From contig CP053148.1 in the NCBI GenBank assembly GCA_014607495.2, positions 6,076,001 to 6,140,000 on the forward strand: a stretch of DNA of 64,000 nucleotides, read 5' to 3'. Under the pieces are notes generated by a model. The model saw only the letters and a list, made by a program, of their open reading frames with translations, was not told the DNA's origin and did no database searches. Every line of letters starts with the position of its first letter. Position 1 is the stretch's first letter. Source of the stretch: Carposina sasakii (lineage: Eukaryota > Arthropoda > Insecta > Lepidoptera > Carposinidae). Positions 33,401-42,894 of the stretch are shown here, in pieces. The translations under genes were made by a program, and so were the position numbers.

Positions 33401-36400
33401 CTCACAATTCCAGGTAATATTTAATATACCTTTGTTGAAACAATTGCCAAACAGAAATAACGAGAGGCGTTGCGGTGCTGCAAACACCCGCATAATGAGT
33501 GATTAATGCAAACCGCTGTGGCTACCGTTTAATTATTTGTCTTCATTTGTATTGTCTGCGAATTACGTTTATTTCATTGAAATAAATTTATAGAGAATTT
33601 TACTCCTCATTTACTGAAAATCGTAAAAGTTTTAAATCCCCGACGTAAAAGAGGGGTATTATAAGTTTGAAGTGTGTATGCCTGTGTATTAGGGTGGAGT
33701 GAAACATATGAAAAAAAAAATTTGCTCTTTTCAAATCTCCTGTATTATTAATTGGTGACCATATATAAAAGCTTTATTCATGCAAAAAATCAAAGGTCTA
33801 CGACTTTATTTTCAGTGTGGCGCATTGAAATAATAATTTCAAAAAAACTAATATTTTTACTTATAAGCCTATCCTCAAAAAAGAGTTATTCTTACATGCT
33901 TTGCTTACAAATATACTGGTTTTAACTTCGTCTAAGTGTGATCTCGAACACAAATATAGTATTTTCTTATAAAACTTTAATATATTATGGTTTTGAAATA
34001 GTGCCAAAGTTAAGTAAATTTTGATAAAAAATGCCTAAAACGCGTAAAGATTTCCGGTATCCTATATTTAATGATCCAATCAAATTCAGTGATAATGATG
34101 TTACCTACATATTGTCATGTGATTAAACACTACTTATGGATTAGAACGAGTTGAATAATGGATGTTATAGCAATAGATTTTCTGGGTGCATGAAGAAAGC
34201 ATTTCTTTGAATAGTATTGAAGATAACACTTTTTAAGTCATCTCGCAAATACATACTTCTTTTGACCATATTAAAGATGTGAATCGGACCAAATTTACAA
34301 GAGGATTTTGACTTGATATCAAACCAATTTGGTGCGTAAACTTTCATGATGAAAGTGGCCAGTTCTTTTAAATTATTCGTCGGATATCAAACAACATATT
34401 TATTGAGTCATCATAGAATATCTGCTTTTTGGAGTCATTACGTAATTTTTTCACATTCTTGTACTTTTGATAATATACTCGTAAAATCAGCCTAGATACT
34501 ACTTGTTGATGGGTAATTGTAGGGATAGATTGCTTCAATATCGGAAGCAATCATTTCACATAAATCTTTGACTGAAGGGGGTGGAATTTCTTTCTCGTAC
34601 TTGTTGATTATCATCTTGGACAAGATGATAATCAACAAGTACGACGGCTGGCTCTTCGGAGTTTTAAAGGCAAGAAAAGAGTCCAAAGGAAAGAAAGTTC
34701 GTGAATTCCAGTTACCAGAGCTAAAAATAAATGCGACAAACTATTATGATTTGATAGAATGGGCGAAAGAGAAGATAACGGAACCCCCTGTAACAATGAA
34801 AAACAACGACTCGGAAATTGCTACAAAAATTGCATCTGGAGGTAAATTGTTTGATATTGCGAAGTACCCTTGCCACACTCAGGCAGTCGAAAGGTGTGTC
34901 AAACTTGTAGCTGAGGCTTCGGCGTCTATTCGTGGACCCGATGCTAGAGATGGTTTCATTCGTACTAGAATAAAATCCAGGCAAGAAATACCTATTTTTG
35001 ACACCAAATCTCAGTATTTCCGTCAAAAAGAAGACACTAGGACTTCTGATACTGAACATTAAAATATTATTTTTATGGTAATTTGATATAGTAATTCATT
35101 GTACTAGTAGTTTTAAATATAAATTCAGTAAAATTTACAGTATTATTACAGAAATAAATTTGCAACTCTTTTTTTTCTTTTTTTTCTACCTTACTATTCC
35201 ACCCTACTGTGTATGTGTTAGTGTTGCTTATCCATAGTATTGCCGAGTGTCAAATAGTATATTAATAGCAATACCATCGATATCCTGAATACTTTTCGAG
35301 GTCAACCATCGATAGTGAAACTATCTATAGTTCAGCAACACTAGTGTGTGTAGGTAGATTTCGATTCTGTTTCTTTTTTTTTTGAAGGATTGATTAGTCG
35401 AGTGTTAAAAAACAGTTTAGCCATTGGAAATATATGAGGAGTGAATGTGACAATGAAAAATCTAACATAATGTTTACAAATATACTCGAGTGGAGTATCA
35501 AAATTAAATGATAGGATGAAACGTCATAACTTGTACATTTTTACAATAACAACTTTTATGGAAATCTGTTTAAAAGTTGGAAGTGGGGTGGGGCATGAAC
35601 ATGAAGTTCGCATTGACTTTGTTGTTGATAGGATATACTTACGTATGTTTCATTATTGAAAAATGACATAAAATAATGAATTTGCTATGGAACTTAAGAT
35701 ATCCCTATAAAAAGAATGAAAAAATAAACCGACCCAAAAAAAATTAAACTGTAAAAGCTAAGCTACATTACCTATATGTATTATTTAAGTATTTATATTT
35801 TAAAACTTAATCGTTGTCTCGTCGGAGGACTGCTCTATACCTAAACAAGGGCATTCCAAGGTACTTAGCGGAACCCCAGATTTGTTATTTTTTTGGGTCG
35901 ATGTTTTGTTAAATTTATTAAATCAGTACGAGTCATTATTAAGTCATGACTCGTACTTGCTTACCATAACATTTATTATTTCAGACTCCCATACACTTCG
36001 GCTTTCTTGCTTGAAGTGCAAAGGCACTATGCTATCGCTCCTCTTGCGGGACCCAGAAGGGTACTGAAGAATACCATAATTGATGGATATTTTATACCAA
36101 AAGATACTACAGTCCTAATATCCGTTGGCGACCTTCACTTCGATCCGACAATTTGGACTGATGCGGATCAGTTTATGCCAGATAGATTTATTGATGAAAC
36201 TGGCAATTTGAAGAATCTTGAACACTTGTATACTTTTGGCTTAGGTATGATGAAATTTCACCTAGCATGTTTTAAGTGACTCACGGATTTTTTATACACT
36301 TCTACTAATATTACATACTCGTACCTACATATAATCACGCATATATCCGTTACGGGGTAGGCAGAGCACCAAGGGCCGATTGAAACCACATGGTGCCACT

Positions 36401-37180
36401 TCTGACAAATTTTGAGGGTATAGTTGAGATGTACAAGTTTGGTTAGTACTGACAGGTGGTCAGCCCATCGCCTACAAAACACCAAGACCCTCTACTGATT
36501 TGTACAGTATGCCCCGGAAGAGAAACAGCTGTAGTATTACAGCAGCATAGAAGAATAATATTAAATATATGTTATTAAAGGTTTGTGAGGATGGATGTAT
36601 GTATGTGTTACAACTACTGAACGGATTTTGATGAAACTTGCTGCTTATACTCGTACATCAGAATAACACATAGGCTTATAAAGTTCACGCTGACTTCGCT
36701 AGTAATATTATAATGGTGAAGAATGTTTGTTTGGTTAAATGCACTAATCTGAGAAACTACTGTCTTAATTGGAAACACCTTTAAGGTGTTATTACGAGCG
36801 CCTAAAGTTAGACTTGATTTAATATGACATTTGACAGCAAAATGTATGGCATATCTGTCAAATTTAGGGCATGTTTAGCTTAAAATTTTTTAAAATTCTT
36901 TTGTAATAAGACTGTATTGTTAAGTTCATTTACTAAGGAAGGCTTTATTAACATCACGAGCGCGACGGTACTGATGAAATTATCATTATTTTCAGGTAGA
37001 AGGCGTTGCCCGGGCGATTCCATGGCGAGATCCTTTTTGTTCATTGCTTTTGTGGGTATCATGCAAAAGTACCGGGTGGAGTGTAGTAATGGAGTGCTGC
37101 CCTCTGCCGAACCTACTATAGGTATCATCTCGGCACCGAAACCGTTTACAGCAAACTTTGTACCCAGATGTTCTTATTGA
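24392..37180 (+). CDS. Cytochrome P450, CYP2-clan, complete nine-exon gene
   Basis: Microsomal heme-thiolate monooxygenase. Exons: 24392-24488, 29614-29726, 30083-30224, 30852-31070, 31208-31389, 31643-31739, 33236-33413, 35985-36244, 36996-37180. All junctions are GT-AG and all phases agree, giving 490 residues, the usual insect length. In order: N-terminal anchor (VFWLLVILLLVLAVVVLY) with a basic halt-transfer segment, PPG hinge, EFEGRPN typical of the mitochondrial/CYP2 side of the family, C-helix WREQR (127-131), I-helix AGSQTT (297-302), K-helix EVQR (353-356), PDRF, and heme loop FGLGRRRCPG with Cys434. Key residues are intact. The C-terminal half resembles CYP303/CYP305-type enzymes from memory; the exact CYP family is not claimed. 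CYP303-type enzymes act in cuticle/sensory development, others in hormone or detoxification chemistry, so substrate is unknown. Introns carry many repeats but spare the splice sites. Confidence 0.93.
25858..26190 (-). repeat. Family B repeat
   Basis: Reverse orientation copy with TTTATCCCGAAAGAAAGGC, ACATGAGCCCATGAAGAGAT and TTTACGGACACATGCAAGCC. Confidence 0.65.
27564..27703. mobile_element. MITE family D, well preserved
   Basis: Inverted termini GGTCGATTCCGGC and GCTGGAATCGACC, with CACACTTAAACCTAA and its complement inside. Confidence 0.65.
28560..29285 (+). repeat. Dispersed repeat interrupted by family A
   Basis: Left part with GAAGGGTTCCGTACC and right part with GTTATAGCGGCAACAGAAAC and TACAGCCTGGTGACAGACGG, a layout common in lepidopteran introns. 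The family A copy at 28822-29131 splits it. Confidence 0.6.
28822..29131 (+). repeat. Dispersed repeat family A, inserted in another repeat
   Basis: 310 bp from ACTAGTGGACGCCTGCGACT to TTATTATATGTATA. Confidence 0.7.
29614..29726 (+). CDS. P450 exon 2
   Basis: Acceptor TTTTAATAG|GTCC, donor ACACAG|GTAATA. Completes the proline hinge as PPGPTWYPLLG. Confidence 0.88.
30083..30224 (+). CDS. P450 exon 3
   Basis: Acceptor ATTTCTAG|GTGC, donor CGAATGG|GTATGT. Contains VVYGEKNVRQVFTEKEFEG, the B-C region with the GRPN signature. Confidence 0.88.
30298..30558 (-). mobile_element. SINE-like element, full length, with 11-bp TSD
   Basis: Reverse-orientation 261-bp copy in P450 intron 3, flanked by ATATTAGGTAT (30287-30297 and 30559-30569). 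The tail is (ATC)n read on this strand. Confidence 0.78.
30852..31070 (+). CDS. P450 exon 4
   Basis: Acceptor TTAAAG|GGATC, donor GTAGCAG|GTAATT. Carries helix C with the Trp and Arg (WREQR) that contact the heme propionates. Confidence 0.88.
31208..31389 (+). CDS. P450 exon 5
   Basis: Acceptor TATTTTAG|GGGAA, donor TTGAG|GTAACA. Covers helices E-F (LGLFYARSKAFSMAGGW). Confidence 0.87.
31643..31739 (+). CDS. P450 exon 6
   Basis: Acceptor TTATTTCAG|GAAGC, donor AACG|GTAAG. Covers the G-H region (DFIYLYLKEMKEGKLSFN). Confidence 0.86.
33236..33413 (+). CDS. P450 exon 7
   Basis: Acceptor TTTTCAG|AAGAG, donor TTCCAG|GTAATA. Contains the oxygen-activating I-helix AGSQTT. Confidence 0.88.
33690..35206. 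mobile_element. Unclassified DNA transposon with 8-bp TSD, internally inverted
   Basis: A 1517-bp element in P450 intron 7. The ends are TAGGGTGGAGT and, inverted, ATTCCACCCTA; the flanks are a perfect 8-bp direct repeat CTGTGTAT (33682-33689, 35207-35214). The right half encodes, on plus, VREFQLPELKINATNYYDL, PCHTQAVERCVKLVAEAS and ARDGFIRTRIKSR (34650-35062). The left half encodes, on minus, EKEIPPPSVKDLCEMIASD and the WFDIKSKSSCKFGP / HPENLLL segment. The halves meet at a palindrome at about 34598-34645, so part of the element is inverted. From memory these motifs belong to one uncharacterised protein family scattered in arthropod and cnidarian genomes, presumably a transposase. hAT, P and Merlin elements also make 8-bp duplications, but no diagnostic domain of these is visible. 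Confidence 0.75.
34568..35062 (+). pseudogene. C-terminal fragment of an uncharacterised transposase-like protein
   Basis: Open frame whose homologous part starts after the palindrome (GWLFGVLKARKESKG) and runs to a natural stop at 35060-35062. It is cysteine-poor and lysine-rich, with a conserved-looking CHTQAVERCVKL block. The upstream half needed for a full protein lies inverted on the other strand. Confidence 0.55.
35985..36244 (+). CDS. P450 exon 8
   Basis: Acceptor TTATTTCAG|ACTCC, donor TTAG|GTATGA. Contains the K-helix ExxR (EVQR), GPRRVL, PKDTTVLI and PDRF. Confidence 0.88.
36290..36720. repeat. Degraded repeats in P450 intron 8
   Basis: 36325-36500 has TATCCGTTACGGGGTAGGCA, like a degenerate lepidopteran SINE. 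36565-36715 (GTTTGTGAGGATGGATGTATG) matches the tail type at 47369-47500. Confidence 0.4.
36996..37180 (+). CDS. P450 exon 9 (terminal)
   Basis: Acceptor TTTTCAG|GTAGA; ends at TGA 37178-37180. Holds the heme-ligand cysteine (RRRCPG) and the C-terminal strand PKPFTANFVPR. Confidence 0.9.
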
Positions 37181-37338
37181 AAATAACATGTTTAGAGAGT
37201 TTAATTTACAGAAGCGAATAAGTGCCTTAGTTTTCCCCGTTTTTTTCATATTGCAATCTTCGGTACGTATATTTCAAGAAGTTCAGAAAAACTAACTGCT
37301 GGCACTCGTAAGTTAAGTAAATTAAATTTTTTTTTTAA

Positions 37339-37344
37339 TAAATA
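37339..37344 (+). promoter_or_regulatory. Candidate polyadenylation signal of the P450 gene
   Basis: AATAAA 159 bp after the stop codon, in an AT-rich 3' region. Confidence 0.4.
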
Positions 37345-37417
37345 AGTAAAATTGTTATCTTGTGCAAGTTGTGCATGAATTGCAAATGAACCAACCTAAT
37401 AACATCTAAAAACTATA

Positions 37418-37677
37418 CAGGGTGTAACAGAAAGGGAATGTTAAGCCACAAACTATGTAAATAGCCCACTATAGAGAACCTATTTCCAAAATTTTAGACT
37501 CGAAATGACATGTTTATTTTTCAAGATTGTATGAATATTCCAAAGTTGTTTAGGAATTCTCCATACTATCTGGAAAAATAAACATGTGATTTAGAGTCTC
37601 AAATTTTGTGGATAGCTTCCTTTTAGTGGGCTATTTACATAGCTTTTCGCTTAACTTACCCCTTTTGTTACACCCTG
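37418..37677. mobile_element. CAGGGTGTAACA mariner-type MITE, copy 1
   Basis: A 260-bp near-palindrome from CAGGGTGTAACAGAAAGGGA to TTTTGTTACACCCTG, flanked by TA. The same length and ends recur at 48639-48898. Confidence 0.8.
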
Positions 37678-37679
37678 TA

Positions 37680-38449
37680 GACTGTCCCAAAAAAGGCACC
37701 GGAGATTGCCCCGCAGAGATAATTTTTTTTTAATGTATGAAATATAAATGACTTTGTATACTTAGTTAGTCCAATCTGTTTCAATTTAAACTTGGTATTA
37801 ATTACAGTATTAATTAATTAAAACTTCTTTAAATTTTTCCACGTTAAAGTTTTTATAAGGGTAAAAAAGGATAAGATATACATGAAAGAGCCTTTTCTGG
37901 AGTAAAAGCCTTTAATCTAAGGCACATAGAGAAATGTTTAAAAAATTATAGTTCGTTGTTTTATCCGTGTTTTTTTAAAAGAAAAAAGTTGTTTTAAAGA
38001 ATTTGCAACCGAAATAATCTTCGCCGATAGAGCGGTTAGCCGATTCTACTTATAACGTACGGACCTCCTTCTCTTATTTTTCAAACCGTTTCAAGTTCGG
38101 TTTTAAAGGTGTGGTGTTTGGAAATTTTTGTTTCCATTAAGTAACTCCGTGGAGAAGCTCATTGAATTTTATTGTCTAGACAGAGTAGGCAACATGTGTC
38201 AGGTATATTTCAGCGTCTTTGTGGAGCCAATTAATAGGTACCTGAAAAAAAAAACATAAGTAAATTTACTTATAAAATATGGCACGAAGCGCAACTCGGC
38301 GGCTACCTATCATCATATCACCGAATGGAATAGATTACACCTTGGTCTACTTAAATATCTCGGGTTCAGTTAAACCAGGTTTTAAAGTGTTATGATGTGC
38401 CACATTATGCCATAAACTGTGAACACACAATGCCCACAAAATTCCACTT
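37680..38449. other. Intergenic, nothing recognised
   Basis: AT-rich; no open frame with family features and no repeat boundaries resolved. Confidence 0.35.
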
Positions 38450-38602
38450 AGGGGCGGTTTTTCCAAGGGTCAGATGGTCTATCTGAAGGATAATAAAATT
38501 AATGTTAATGCTATCTTTATCTTGCTTGATCAAGTTTTAGAGAAAGACTGTATCAAATTTGTCTTTCAGATAGGCTATCTGACCATTGGAAAAATCCGCC
38601 CT
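38450..38602. mobile_element. MITE family C
   Basis: Compact palindrome with GGGGCGGTTTTTCCAAGGGT on the left and ACCATTGGAAAAATCCGCCC on the right. Confidence 0.65.
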
Positions 38603-39750
38603 TGGCACAGATGTAAAAAAAGTAGCTGGCAAAATACTTTTTGATTGCAGTGTCGCAATAGAATCTCGTTTTAAATAAAAAACCTGTAAAAGTAAGTTAC
38701 ATTGACAGTCTTGTCATTATGCTTGTGTGATTGTCAAGCAGCAGTCAAAAAATATCTTTGACAAATAATGCAAACTTAGTTTATTTATTTATATCTGGCT
38801 TTATTTTAATAAGTTATGTAGCTTACGGTGTCGGATTGATACGCGACTTTTCTCTAATGTAAATAAGTGTGAGGTAAGTAAATGGAGCTCGACTAGGAGT
38901 AGTATCAGTAAAATGCTGGATTCAGATATATGGTACACAAACAAACGTTGATTTTAAAAACATCAATTATTTTCAGAATAAATATCTTAAAATGCCACTT
39001 CCTTTTGTACCACTCGAAGGCAGTAAAAGCGGCAACATTTCAGATAAACGCTTACGCGTAAGTATTGTTATGTTAGCTACATCTACGCCTTTTACGCGAT
39101 GCTAAGATGATGATGACCATGTTGTCTGGGCCTATTGGTTGGTTCAAAAACATTTTGCTCATTTTGTTGGTAGGTACTTAGGTATTTTGTATTTAATAGT
39201 GGACTGTTTGATGATTACAAAAATTATATAGGCCATTGCAATTATACATATTATGAACGAATACAATGCCTTTTGATAGAACGCCTTGCATTGCAAGGCT
39301 TGCAACGAGGTATTAACTAAGTAATTGGTTTTCTTCCACTGTTCGCTCGTAATTAAGATGTGTAACATTACTAGGTACCTACTTATCTAGGCATTGACAA
39401 CTTTCTCTACTGTGGTCGTGAATGAGTATGGCCATACATTTCAGGATTGGCCTTATGGAATATTGTAAATGTATAGAATTTTCTTTTTTAGGATGCTTTG
39501 CAACATCACCATTTTAAATGCGATAGTATAAGGAAATTTATTTATTTTGCCTTTACATTCTCTAGTTCATTACGCAATTATGATTTATTTTCTAAAGTTA
39601 CATCTGATCAAGGTATGTCTTTTTATCTTTATTTTTAAAAATGAAATGGTATTTAAATCAGTTGTCGTTAGTCGTTAGTTAGGTTACCGCGTCGAAATTC
39701 GCCATCGTAGGTAATGTTTATGCATAGTGGCTCTTGTTTTTCGAAGATAT
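38603..39750. other. Intergenic, nothing recognised
   Basis: No gene or clear repeat; short frames only. Confidence 0.35.
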
Positions 39751-39751
39751 G

Positions 39752-40045
39752 TTGTAGTTCAATTCCACCAGTGTGCTGCACTGTAATGCACAGTGTACGA
39801 AACAAAATGTTTATTCTGGTCTACTTGTGCAGGACATTTGTTTACAAATATTTGTGTGCGAACATTTCTAGATTGTTCGCGTATTTTACAGTTATTGTTT
39901 GCTTGAGTGCTCCACAGTTCAGCACACTGATGGAATTGCACCTTCTCAAGCAATCAATAACAAATTGTGCGCGAACAATCTAGAAATGTTTACGCACAAA
40001 TGTCAGTAAACAAATGTGCTGCACACTATTTTGGTGGAATCGTAC
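39752..40045. mobile_element. Imperfect palindromic MITE
   Basis: Ends TTCCACCAGTGTGCTGCAC and, inverted, TGCTGCACACTATTTTGGTGG. Inner arms share GCGAACATTTCTAGATTGTTCG-type sequence. The left arm carries an extra block (GCACAGTGTACG). Confidence 0.6.
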
Positions 40046-40740
40046 CTCGGTGCTTAATACTGAACAATGTTACCAAGGGGACAATTCTAATTATAAGGAA
40101 AGGGTAACGATAAGTATTCACGGGGGGGAGGATAACAAAAGATGCACAACAGGCTTGACTTGTTATAATTAATTTCCAATTAGAATCAGACAATGATTAC
40201 AAGACTAATGGTCGCTGGTGGAATCGTGTCACCCATTTTTTTTAGTGTTTGACTCATGGTGGTAGCCTCAAGGGCTTTTCCATCTTCACCGAGCTCGGTG
40301 GCGTGCGCTAAAAGCGCACAACCGAATGGTTGAAACCTACGCGACCAGTGCACGCCAATTGCGTATAGGGCTTTGTCGCTTGGGCTAAACAAAAAGTTTG
40401 GAATTACTATTTGTAGGATGGTTGGTAGGGTCGTTGCCCAGCAGCGTGCTACTTTTGACTCTTCCTACTAAGGGTTCCAAGGAAAACTCACCGCTAAAGA
40501 ACCCTAGAAACAACTACGGTGGGTGTGTGGACCAGACGAGTCAGGTCAGGGCTGCCTATTGTGGTCAGTCACCTGCCTGGTGAGTGCTGAATTTATGGGA
40601 AGTAGGCGGCGTAGGTACCTACCTTCCGATGGGGAGTGTCACGAATGCGGCGTGCACTCGCTTATAACGGCATGGCTTGGTAAGGAGTTTGAAACGGTGC
40701 GCCAACAGTTGATTGTCCCATGAACGTTTGGCCAACAGAA
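40046..40740. other. Unassigned GC-richer segment
   Basis: 40230-40720 is more GC-rich than its surroundings and may be the decayed coding part of a retroelement, but no domain could be read in any frame. Confidence 0.35.
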
Positions 40741-41322
40741 TTATTGAACCTTGAACTTTTCGCCAAAAAGATGTTTGTTTAACCCATGAACGTTTGGCCA
40801 ACAGAATCTTTTGACATCAGCTTCATGGAAAAAGGTTTTCTTCAAAATATTGTCAGTTAATCTCGAGTCAGATTTTTTTTTTGTTTAAATGACCTTTTAC
40901 TACTATTAATATTTATACTTCTGTAACCACATTTTAATTAAATAGTAGGTATTCTTAGCTCCACCAATGAGGAATCAGCTGTCACAGCAGCGTGCACAGC
41001 TATTAGACTGCCCATTCTTGCACAACTTTGGACACCATCAGCAAAATGACTGTCTTCCTGGTTTAAATCTAAACTGTCTGGCCGCATGCCGTCGACCAGT
41101 TCCTAGATATCAACGTGCATAGACAAAGTTTCAAAAAATTAACCTAACTTATGAGGCTGCTTCTGGCGCGGTGTTATAATAATTCACTTTGCATGTGAAC
41201 AGTTCAAAAATGACCATAGTCAACAAAGGAAAGAAACCATAAAACTGATGTCAAAAGATTCTGTTGATCAAACGTTCATGGGTCAAATATCTTTTGGGCG
41301 AAAAGTTCAAGTTTTCAACCAG
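40741..41322. mobile_element. Foldback-like element with repeated motifs in the TIR
   Basis: Arms of about 85 bp: TTGAACTTTTCGCCAAAAAG, CCCATGAACGTTTGGCCAAC and CAGAATCTTTTGACATCAG on the left; inverted counterparts on the right (41225-41322). The left arm is preceded by a direct extra copy of CCCATGAACGTTTGGCC at 40719. Confidence 0.65.
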
Positions 41323-41781
41323 GCCATCAGGCGTAGCTGCCAGAAAAATCTAACTTTAACCGTTTTGGATTTACAGCAATTCAAAATACGAGCCGGCAAA
41401 ATGTTTTTGAAACGGTCCGTTTGCTCCATACTAAAATGTTAAAGACTTTGACGTCATAGTAAACAACCGTCTCATATTAGGAACGGGAAAAAATGCAATC
41501 TTATTTTATAAACGTAATATTTTTATATTTTCTGTATTGTTGTCAATAAAAATTGTTTATTAATAGGTGCAGATATTAATAAAGTATTTATTAAATCAAT
41601 GAGATAATTCAAAATATGGTATAAAATTATTAATAAAGAAAATGGAAAAAACTCTCCTCTCTCATGGTCCATATTGATATAGATGAAGAAGGGAGTTCCT
41701 GGGAGATTGTTTAGTCTAATAAATTCATCAGACTCAACACTGCTGCACAACAAAATTGTTTTTTGACTGCTTGGAATTTCT

Positions 41782-42166
41782 TTACTTTCCCCTTGATGCT
41801 TCAGTTGGGTCTTTTACAGTAAGTGCCTGAAAATATACCTCGGGGTTTCCACACTGTGTAATGTTCATCCATGCTCGAATAAATATTTCATATCCTCATT
41901 TATTGGGTAACTCGAAACTCAACTCATCTCTGGACTTATTATGTGTATAACTTACACAAATATTTTCTTCTGGTGTTTTATATAGTATTCTTTTCTTACA
42001 ATTTGAGGTGGCAATTTGCAAGTTCCACAGGTTATCTCCACCATCTTCAATCAGTTGAACTCCAGGGGATACATTTTTCCTAAGGTTTGATGCATATTCT
42101 TTCATTCTCCAAACTCTTTTGCTACGCCAATCCTCAAACGGGCAGTGGCTCCCAAATGGTTCATAA
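41782..42166 (-). CDS. Two-exon coding candidate, unknown family
   Basis: Exon a is 42166-41956 (acceptor CACCCTAG|TTATG, perfect donor TTTGT|GTAAGT) and encodes about 70 residues including CPFEDWRSKRVWRMKEYASN and DNLWNLQIATSNCKKR. Exon b is 41826-41782 (acceptor TATTTTCAG|GCAC) and adds ALTVKDPTEASRGK before TAA. The 129-bp intron is phase 0 and the frame is continuous; exon a needs two bases from an upstream exon that I could not find. TTTATT (AATAAA on minus) occurs about 220 bp after the stop. The composition, with conserved-looking Trp, Cys and Arg, is protein-like, but I do not recognise the family. It could be a host gene end or part of a domesticated or decayed transposon. Confidence 0.45.
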
Positions 42167-42539
42167 CTAGGGTGTGTGTGAGTAAGGTTAATATCCCTTT
42201 GGCTATGTCGTATAAGTCGTCATATCGTCGTTGCGCGTGCAAAGACGCGTATGAGTTGTTTGTAAATTCCGCATATCTACGTTTTCACGATTTTACAGAA
42301 GGAAGAAAAAACGTGATATCTTAGTTATTTAACTATGTATTACCGACTGAACTTCATAGCTACTTCTTTGCGACTTATTTCATTGAAATATAACGTAATT
42401 TTACCCATAACTTGTTTAGATTCAGTCTTAAGTCACTTACGCGGTTATGCAGCAACCAATTACAGAAAAAGTAGTTGTCAAGATTTAATAAGTACGCTGG
42501 TTTCAAAATGAAAGATTATGACTAAAATATCAAATCTAT
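42167..42539. other. Unassigned sequence upstream of the two-exon candidate
   Basis: No further exon with fitting phase and recognisable sequence was found. Confidence 0.3.
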
Positions 42540-42830
42540 AATATAAAAATGAATCGCTAAATGTGTTGGTAAGCGCGAATCTCGAAAACGGCTGAACCGA
42601 TTTCGCTATTTTTTTAGCGTATTCCTTGAAGTACAGAGATGGTTCTAACGGAAAGAAAAATAAAATACAAAAATGCCTGTCCATGTCTAAAACATTCCTT
42701 TTCTACATTCCCATACAAACAATCTGTTCGAAATTTTTAAGTCCGGGAAGGCAAAACAATTGGGTGACGTTAGTTCAAAGGCGTGGGACAGGACAACGTC
42801 TGTCAGGTCCGCTAAAAATGTAGGTACTTT
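42540..42830 (+). repeat. Dispersed non-coding repeat, possibly Helitron-derived
   Basis: Begins ATAATATAAAAATGAATCGC, contains AACGGCTGAACCGATTTCGC, and ends near GTCTGTCAGGTCCGCTA. From memory this resembles a widespread lepidopteran repeat; class assignment is weak. Confidence 0.35.
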
Positions 42831-42894
42831 TAGATTTTGTGTTATACAAAATAAAAAACTGTTTCCTAAAATGTAAGTTTTATCAAAAAAACTT

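Noticed and set aside
34721..35059. Minus-strand 112-residue frame in the TAGGGTGGA element
   Set aside because: Antisense shadow of the plus-strand fragment with PCHTQAVERCVKL.
41523..41753. 76-residue minus-strand frame after the two-exon candidate
   Set aside because: It lies downstream of the TAA of the spliced model, probably in its 3' untranslated region, and has no recognisable domain.
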